Assembly: GCA_020650975.1 (NCBI GenBank)
Contig: JAIPMN010044533.1
Coordinates: 1-24,500, forward strand
Source of the DNA: Apostichopus californicus
Lineage: Eukaryota > Echinodermata > Holothuroidea > Aspidochirotida > Stichopodidae
Direction: 5' to 3'
DNA length: 24,500 nt
Positions 12,301-21,300 of the stretch are shown here, one piece after another. Both the position numbers and the translations under genes were made by a program. Below the pieces are notes generated by a model. It was not told the DNA's origin. It made no database searches and saw nothing but the letters and a program-made list of their open reading frames with translations. Each line of letters begins with the position of its first letter. Within the stretch, counting starts at the first letter, position 1.

Positions 12301-15300
12301 TACAGACAGTGAAAATATTTAATCTGTCCAGCCCTTTGATCCAACAATGTTTCTCTTTGACCTTTGTACGAAAATAAACAATACAATTAAATGCCGTACT
12401 GGCTACCCTGACATTTCTCACTGGTTTTGCAGAATCTATATCACTATTACTTATGGGATTTTTATGTCATACGTCTATATCAGGGTTTCCCTAACTTTGT
12501 TCCCCCACGAACCCCCTGTGGATGTCAGAGTGGTCCACGAACCCCCAACTTTTCGAGACACGATCTGAGTCATTATTATACTATAATACGCATAACAGTG
12601 CTTCGTAAAAGATCAAGTTCATAGTGTAATAATGTAATGAAAATGCACGGTACGGTACTACTATGGCAACATGCGTATGGAAAGCGAAAAGAGTTTGTCG
12701 ATAGGTACAACTTTTGTACATTACTAAATTATATGATATATCAGATTTTAGTTCAACAAAAAGTTCAGTAGTTTTGACTTTCAGAAATGTCTGACGAAAC
12801 CCCTGGGATGGATTCACGCACCCCCTGGGGTTTCATGCACCTCAGTTAGGGAACCCCTTGTCTAAATGGTTCTTAGCGTGATAAATGAAAACGATTCATA
12901 CTCTAATTCCTGCTGTAAATGTTTTATTTCATGTTCCCATATTGTGTAATCTTTGTTCATATTACTTTTTTTAGCCACAAGAGAAGTGCCAGTGGAAGTA
13001 CAGGGTGTGTGGGGTAATGACACGGTTATCAGGAGTATGCCACCTTTGAAGTTTTTTCATGATCTGGCCACTGGTAGGTAGTATCTGGTTCTTTTCACAT
13101 CTCAATCAGATTTTCCAAAATAAAAAAATCAATTTAACTAAGAATATTTCACTGAAATCTTCTTAAAAATGTTTTGTAATACGAAAAAAAATTCACAGCT
13201 TATTCTTGTAAATACCTCCACTGGTAAATTTATTTTGCCTCTAGGGATAAAAGAGGTAAATTTTATCTTTGTTCATAAACCATGCAACCTGACAACATTG
13301 CTGGAGAGAACAGAAACATCAAAGAAGAGCCTGTCAGCCGACAAGCCATTGGTCTTGTCACAGCAATATCTGACTCTCATTAGTCATCGACCACAACTAC
13401 ATTCACAGCCTGCTGCGTGTAGTCGACGTTATGCCTTTCTATTGACAGAAGTAAATAGAAGTTTCACAAATATCTAAACAGGTTATTGATCTGGGATAAC
13501 TTTAATTCCAGGATTAATTCAGAAGATTTGATTTCACATTTCCCGAAATACTTCATTTATTTCTCAGATGTCAAAGAATGGAGGTTGGCCTGGGGTCCAA
13601 GTTTCGAGCCAGCGTGGGCCCAGATCAACCTCTGTCTGAACCTTCTGAACAAACCGTCCGTGGATCCCAGTCCCCCGGTGCCGTTCTGGGACAAGATCCG
13701 TCACCTGTACCACGGCCGTCTGGTCGCCTCTGTCGAACAGATGAACCTTTACTGGCTGGCGATGAAGAATCCGTACCAGACCACGGAACTCTTAGATTGG
13801 GAGTGGAAAAACTGTTACATAGATTGGCAAAATGGTATGTCCTATTAAATCAGTCTCCTGAGATTAGATTATAATTAAGATTAGTATTAATTGTCCAGCT
13901 GAGATGTTTTACGGTCACTGTGCTCATGGATAATCTGGGTATGTCATATAGATTAAGATATGTGATGTTCCAGACATGGAAAAGTCATGCATTAGTATTT
14001 AAAGAAATGGCAAATAATCATGCAAACATCATGTATTGTTTGGAAATACATACATACATCAGGCAGCCTACCAGGGAAATTAAACAGACCCTCTTGTTTA
14101 ATCCCTTATCGACTCAGAACAACCTTCTTCTAATCCACGGAATACAGCTAAGCAGTGAAAAGGCCATTCATAACACTAGTACATTATCTGTTCATACAAA
14201 AGTCATAAATTTCGTCGGTGATATATCTTTGATCTTGCCTGAAAGAAAGGGCCAATTGTGCTTGAAAGCTATAAAATATGGTCTAATTTTATGTTCGATT
14301 CATACCACTACAGACATATCTTACATCATTTATTTGAAAATGTCAAAATTTAAAACTATCTACATTTTGTTAGCATATATATCAGCATTTCAAAAGAGTG
14401 TTAAGATTATCACTGATTATCTGAAGATTATCGGTAAACATTTTACCATTTTGAATGCTCTTATTGATTGGCAATGCTGTCTTTTAGTTAATATCCGGAG
14501 ACAAAACTGTATAAAATAGGTGAAGTCTAACTACGCAGGATTAATGATACATTGTAGTTGCATATTATATATTTTCTTTGTTTTTTATGTTTCTTGTTTC
14601 TTCAGCTCATTTCCTAATAAAGAGCGATTTAGACATCTTTGTCAGAACGGCCTCGAAATACGATGACGTAAGGTTGCTGCATCTGCCAAATGTTAAGTTT
14701 GAGTAAGTACTTACTTCAAAACCTCTGCCACCCAATATATTCTGACAACAGATTTTTGTTAAAATGTTCAAATTACTTTTTAAGCCTAAGCATGGCATTG
14801 TTAGCAAAACACAGCAACCCCCTCGCTGACAGTTGCATGGTATTCTCAGCACAGAGATACAATAGAAAAGTAGGTGCAAATATTTTTGGGAAAAAAAAAA
14901 GAGTAAAATTTGTCTGAAACTTAAACCTAAAATTTGACACAAACATGCCATCAATTTGATCTAAACTGCTCCATTAAAGTACCGTCAAAACTATCATTGA
15001 TATTATGTTGTAATATTTTGTACCAAATTATTGTGATACTCTTTGTGATGGCAATTGTGATATTACAAACCAGAAAGAGCAATATTAAAAAACGTACTTG
15101 CCAATGTTCACTGATAATGAATGAATTGTTTTCATTAATGGAATTTTTAATTATCTCGTTTATGTTTTTTTCTTTGTCAAGGATCTCATTGGAATGGTTA
15201 TGTCAGGGAGATCCTAACGACCACCATTCTGTGTTGGTCTGCGCCCCAGACAAGATTCCGGAATATTCTTCGAATCAGGTATAAATTCAGGTTGTCATAA

Positions 15301-18300
15301 ATATTTATTAAGTCATGAATAAATACAGAGCGTCCGTAACTTCTCTCGTTTTCAACTGCAATTTAATAGAAGTGATTCTGCTTTAGTTAGTTGTATTTAA
15401 TTTCACAATGGATGAGTAATAATATCTTGAGAGGGTCCGTTGCTATTGGAAACAATGGGAGTTCTTTAGCCCAGACCTAACACACTTTCATAGCAGATGT
15501 TCCAAGCCTGACCTCCTTTCCTCATAAGAATTGTGGCTGAAGTTTTTGATATTGTTATTATTAAATATGTTATTTCCTAGTAATTTGCTACTTCTTGAAG
15601 ATTTTTTTTTGCAAAAATACAGGCAACTGTCTTTAGGTTAGGATTAATACACTGGTTCATATGTACTCTTTTGCTATGTAGGCTCCTTCACTGCATATTT
15701 GCCGTGTAGATAATGTCTCAAAGCAACGTGTTAGGTGCGATTGCCGCACATTTGTTCCTTTGAGCCCAACAGGCTCAAGTGAGCATTATTACGTGTATAA
15801 GGGATGACTTAGACGCTGATTTTGAGGATAATTAGTAAGTATGTATGTGTTGTAAACAGAAATGCTAGGGTAACTATTTTTACAGTCAATAAATAGCTAT
15901 TACCGATTGGCTGGAATGTTAGTACAAGTACAACATCATGAATTATGAGTACAGTAGGACTCCTCTTGATATGAGTACAAGTAAAAGGCTGTCAGCATGA
16001 GTACAAATATATAATCTTGCACCAGAAGCTAGGATAGATTTTCAAATGTTCCCTGAGTACAAATTCATGGTTTACAGAGTATAGGCAACCATGCCAGAAT
16101 ACCAGTGCTGAGTTTTATAGGTTTCTTCTACACCGTACTTGGAGTCAGTTTGTGCAGCTAATTGCCAAAGAGGTAATGTTGTTGATTTATCTTATCAAGA
16201 GAGCTTTCATTAAATGAGATTCAAAACATGTGTTAAGTAACCATGCAGCAACTTTCCATTTTACTTCGTATATTGTCTTACAGACGCATGATTCCTACGC
16301 AGCATTCAGAACTTACAATCTCAACCTTAGTTTAAACCTGGACATCAGGGGACACAAGAAGGTAAACTATAAACAGGCTATTACAGGACTGAAAGTAGTG
16401 ATCTTTTGGCACCATTTTCAAACCGCCATGTTACATCTCGACCCCACCCCCCCCCCCCATACCATCAGTCAGTCACTGCCCTGCTTGTTATTTCAAAATT
16501 TCAAGCGTTAGCTTGTGAAAGTCATCACATATCCTGGTAGAATAGCTTTCATACTTCTCTTTAAATGCTATCACTGGAATTAATTAAGATAAAATTTAAA
16601 TTTCAGGCAATCTTGCATCTCTAAGCATTTAGGCTATCATGGTAGTAGAGCAGTGGGGAGCTTTTAGTGGGCATCCTCCATCCACGCTTCTCTCCACCCC
16701 CCCCCCCTTATCTTTTCTGTTGGCATAGGTGGTGCACTTAAATACTTTGATTTTGCATGTGAAGGAACACAGGCATATCTTACATTGCAACCCTAAGTTG
16801 TCCAATTTTGCATATTTATAGAAAAAGGTTCAAGCTTAGAATTGCTGACAGGACTGTATAGATCATTTCTGCAAGGTTTAGAAAGTGTTGCATAAAATTA
16901 TTCTTGCTCTTTAGTACCAAAAGTCAAGTTGCGGAGCAATATGGCAGTTTCTTTTGTCAAGTTTGACGGTCCACAACCAATGAGTCGCGACCCTATGTTT
17001 GGATCACAGAGGACTTACAATGGGTCAGGGAGATCATTTCAGAAATCCCTGAAAAAAATCATTAACTTTATCTTAAGTCAAAATATCTTAATGAATTGGA
17101 CACGGTTGGGGCGGGGGGGGGGGAAGAGGGTAATGATCGATGGGTTGTGGCAGATAGCTAACTTGTTTTTCTGGGTCATGGCCCATAAAGAAGGTTGGAG
17201 ACTGAGATGGTTTGGAATGATGACATATGATTTTAACTTTGGAAGCATAATTTGAAAGGGTTTTAAGACTCCTGACAGACATGGGTGATATCATTTTTCC
17301 GCTTTTCTTTTTCATCACAGGGGGAACCCTCTGAGCGTCTACCCAGCTGTCTCTTCTACAGCAGTACAATGAGGTGGCTACAAAACTTTCAGGTAGACTG
17401 TCACTTTAATTTATAAACCCTTCACTCAGTTCAATTACTCCAGCCTGTTCTGTTCTTGGGTTTGAAAAAATAATGTGATGCCAAATCAATTTGTTAACGT
17501 TGAAATTCTCTTTTTTTTTACCAAGTTACCGTTCCTAAAGCTTTTTACAAGATAGGTAAGAAACATGGAGCTAGGTTGAGATAAAAGAGTGAAAAATATT
17601 TCTGATAATATTATTAACCACCACAAAGATATTCAGTGAATAAGTCATCTTATATCCATCAGTTTTAGTCTCGGACGAAAATTGCCAGAATAGTTTACGG
17701 TTTGCATTTTATGTTTTTAACCGTCTTAAAGAAATGATATGTCTTGATGTTGATGTCATCATCTCATATTTTTGTAATCTATTTTGAAAGTTGCATAATT
17801 TGAATCAATGGAGAAAAGGGTAATGAACAATAAAATAAGAAATTGAACATATTTTAATCTAGCTGATAAGATTAGGTTTAGAATGATACATGGAAAAAGT
17901 ATTTGATAGTCATTTCTTAACATCATTGTTTTATCTTAATTCACTTCAGTCCCGAGTCTTGGCCAACGTTACTCGACCGACCAGGAAAGGAAAATTATTC
18001 AAAAACACCAACCCGAGAAAACTACAACTCAGCCGACATTACAAGTAAGTTGTGATCAACTTAAGTTCAGAATGTAGAATAAAAAACGAAAAATAATATT
18101 AATGGCCAAGAAGCCAGACTCATGTGCCATTATCTGAGCTAATTTTCAACTTTGATAATGTGGCCTTCCAATTCTTTGTTAATAAACCTTTCTTAGAAAG
18201 TTAATGAACGAAAAAGGTTAAATATGTTAAAAATGAAGTCTCTCGATATTTTAATAAGCTGGAGCCAAAATTAACGTGTTTTCATGAATTTCATGATTTC

Positions 18301-21300
18301 ATCTAAACATATCTGAGAATAATCACCAAATATTGGGAGTATGTGCATGGAAGCTACCTTTTGTTGTATTTTGAGATTGCAATATATTTTGTTTCAATCA
18401 ACAATATTTCTTTCGTCAGGTTTATAGAGCTCTGTGCCTCGTTTCCATCTATGCAAGTGAATTACTGGGCTTCATTTGCACAACGGCAGGGTATGGAGTT
18501 GAATCTTGGGAAGGGTAGCTTCAAATCAAAATACAGTCTTAATCTGGAACCAATTGAAGATGGACTCATCCATAGGCCAAGGGTAAGTGTTGATAAAGAT
18601 CACATCCATAGGCCAAGGGTAAGTGTCCATAAAGATCTTCAGTGATGTACTGCTCATGTGATGACTGTATTGACCAATCAGAATTTAACATACCTGAGTA
18701 GAGAACTTTTCTTTTTGTTAACAGTTGTATGCATATGGAACGTGAATATTTCCGTCCACAGAAATATGCAATTCTTCATCTGAAATCGGAAAGTATATTG
18801 TTAATATATTGTTTAAGCAGCAAATGGAATGTTGAATACTAAAGACAATGTGATTACAACAAATTCTAGGCTTACAGAAGATACACTTTGCCTAATTTAC
18901 TATAATTTGCATATTAGACTTTGGGCTGAAATATTTACTTTTATCAAGCTGATTTTATACCATTTTGAAGGGGAAAAAATGGAGCAATGGATCTGTGTTA
19001 TGAGTGACCAACGGTAAGGTCTTGTGGAAAGTTTGATACTGGGTCTTATCACTGTGGTTTTTGCAAGACTAGGTCAACCAATTGCTTCAGAGGTCAACCA
19101 GAGGTCAATCAAAAGATTCACATGAAGTGTTCAGCACAATATAGTTTGCCTTTTAATATTTTTTTTTCTATATTTTCTATGCCGAGAGTGATCCTCAAAG
19201 TACATGTACCCACAAATTTCCTGATGACTCTGTACATTTGTGTGTCATCTATAAATATATTTTTAATGTTTTATAACAGGGGTGGGCAACCTACGGCCCG
19301 CAGGCCACATGCGGCCCGCCAGTGATTTTTTTGCGGCCTGTGAGATGTCTCAAGAAAAAGAAAAAAAAATCAATCTATTTTACATCATCACAAAAAAAGA
19401 GCTAGCTGCTTAGAATTTATCGACACTAATGATGCTGTCAGGTAGGCCTATTATCCCCATTAACTATCAACTGTACTGTATTGACATTATGTTTTTGTGA
19501 ATACAGATTAAGTACACACACCTATTGCTTGAAAGTCCTCAGAATCAAAGGTTTGAAATCTACAGCAGGTTGTAGGTTAGGTGCGGCCCAGTCAATTTTT
19601 CACACCTTATATCTGGCCCATTCATTCAAAAAGGTTGCCCACCCCTGTTTTAAAAGAATAATATTTTAAGCGCTGTATCGGTTCATCATTCTCAACAAGT
19701 TTTTTTATTACTTTCTCCCCCCCCTTCAGGCCAACTGGAGCATCATAGGTCTGGACTTTGAGGTGGTCGACAACGAAGCTAATCTCTACACGACAGATTC
19801 CGGGGAAGAGATCTTCCTGCTCTCAAAGTCCTCAGCTCAGAAACATCACCTGGCAAGCCTTGCTAAGTAAGTAGTTATAAAGAAAATGCTGTCATGAGTC
19901 ATAGTTATAACAGTTATTTGAGGGGGTCTGTGAGAAAAACGAGGAGAAGTATATTAAGTCCATAAAAGCCGATTCTGTCCCTCAACATTTTACTGACGTA
20001 TACGTGCTGTCGAGGGAGTGAGAAACAAGTCTTTGATTCCCATATCGGGCAGTCATAGCGAGGCTGAGGTCATGGGGGATAACCACTAAATCTGGACGTA
20101 CGTGTACATTTCTTTTTCGCCTCTAGTGGTCTGTGGATTGGGGAAAAAAAGTTTGAGAACCTAGGTATGGAGTAGCACGATCTGTCATCACAAGAGGACA
20201 AGTGATTTTTTAATACCAGACGTCTTGCAATCCAAATCTATTATCAATCTATCCATGCTGTAATCAAACTTAGGAGTGTTAGCTCAGTGGTTAACGCTGG
20301 TGCCTTTCAATCATAAGTTCCCCGGTTCGAGTCACTCCAAGATTAATGTATGTCGTCCAGTTACAGAGTTGTTGACAATTGACAATTCATAATCATGGAC
20401 GTTAAAATATGAATCTATGAGACTGACTTCAGTCAGCTTGCGGCTTTGATAAGCCAATGAGGCTTCTTCGCGAGTTCCTGCTTGCAGGAGGATCTAAAAT
20501 ACATACATACAAACTACTGGCCATGTTTTTGAACACTGAAATCCATTTTATTCGCTCATCTATTCAGGGTCGTGTACGCCAGACATCAGGCTAGAACTCC
20601 TAATCATGAAATGTCCGATCTGGAGGAGGAAAGTGAAGAGTATGAGACCGAGGCTACCAGAGAGGACACATCCACAGGAAAGGTTTGTGTACTTAACTCA
20701 TTGTTGCTGGGGATATAGCATTTCCATGGTCCAGTATTTTCTGCTCCATGGCATTCCGGTCACCTCGGTTGTGTTAAAGAGGCACCACGACCATTAATTG
20801 GAATACAGAGGCGTATGATTTGAATGTCTATGGATAATACGGCACAAGTTAAATGAAATACATCGGTCCAACAATTCATCCTTCTTGATGGCTTGTTCCA
20901 TACCTGAGAAATAAGTTATGATGTAATTCATGAACAACACATCAAACTGTCGTTTATGGTTTTTGTTTTACTCGTGCAATCAGGACTCTGTCCACAGTCA
21001 AAATAACTGATTATTTTCGATAAAGTCACTTCATCATAACTTACCCAATATGGAAGACTAGCAGCGGGAATGATTTTACAAGTGTTTTTAATCATTTCAT
21101 TTTAAAGCAAAGCAAAACAAAACATTTTCATTTTTTGCTTTTTTTTTTGCCAAGTAAAACATCACAGAGTGTTGACTGATGCACTCATCAGAGTAAAACT
21201 GACTAAATTCCAGTGTTTCATATCTCAACAAGTACAAAGCTAGGAGTTGGGTCGGTGTGCTCGGTTTCATCACCTCTGTATTATATAATATTAAAATGTT

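Larger units (their letters stand above)
19867..20567 (+). other. Intron 21
   Basis: It holds the end of a probable decayed hAT element (about 19915-20167) and a sense-strand SINE (20273-20510). The acceptor is TCATCTATTCAG. Confidence 0.78.

Noticed and set aside
16919-17255. Candidate exon after TTGCTCTTTAG in intron 17
   Set aside because: The in-phase frame from that acceptor stops quickly, and the ATG frame at 16929 has no conserved motif. Exons 17 and 18 join perfectly without it.
20273-20340. Possible tRNA gene
   Set aside because: Both promoter boxes are present, but the T-arm and anticodon stem are degraded and a SINE body with a tail follows.
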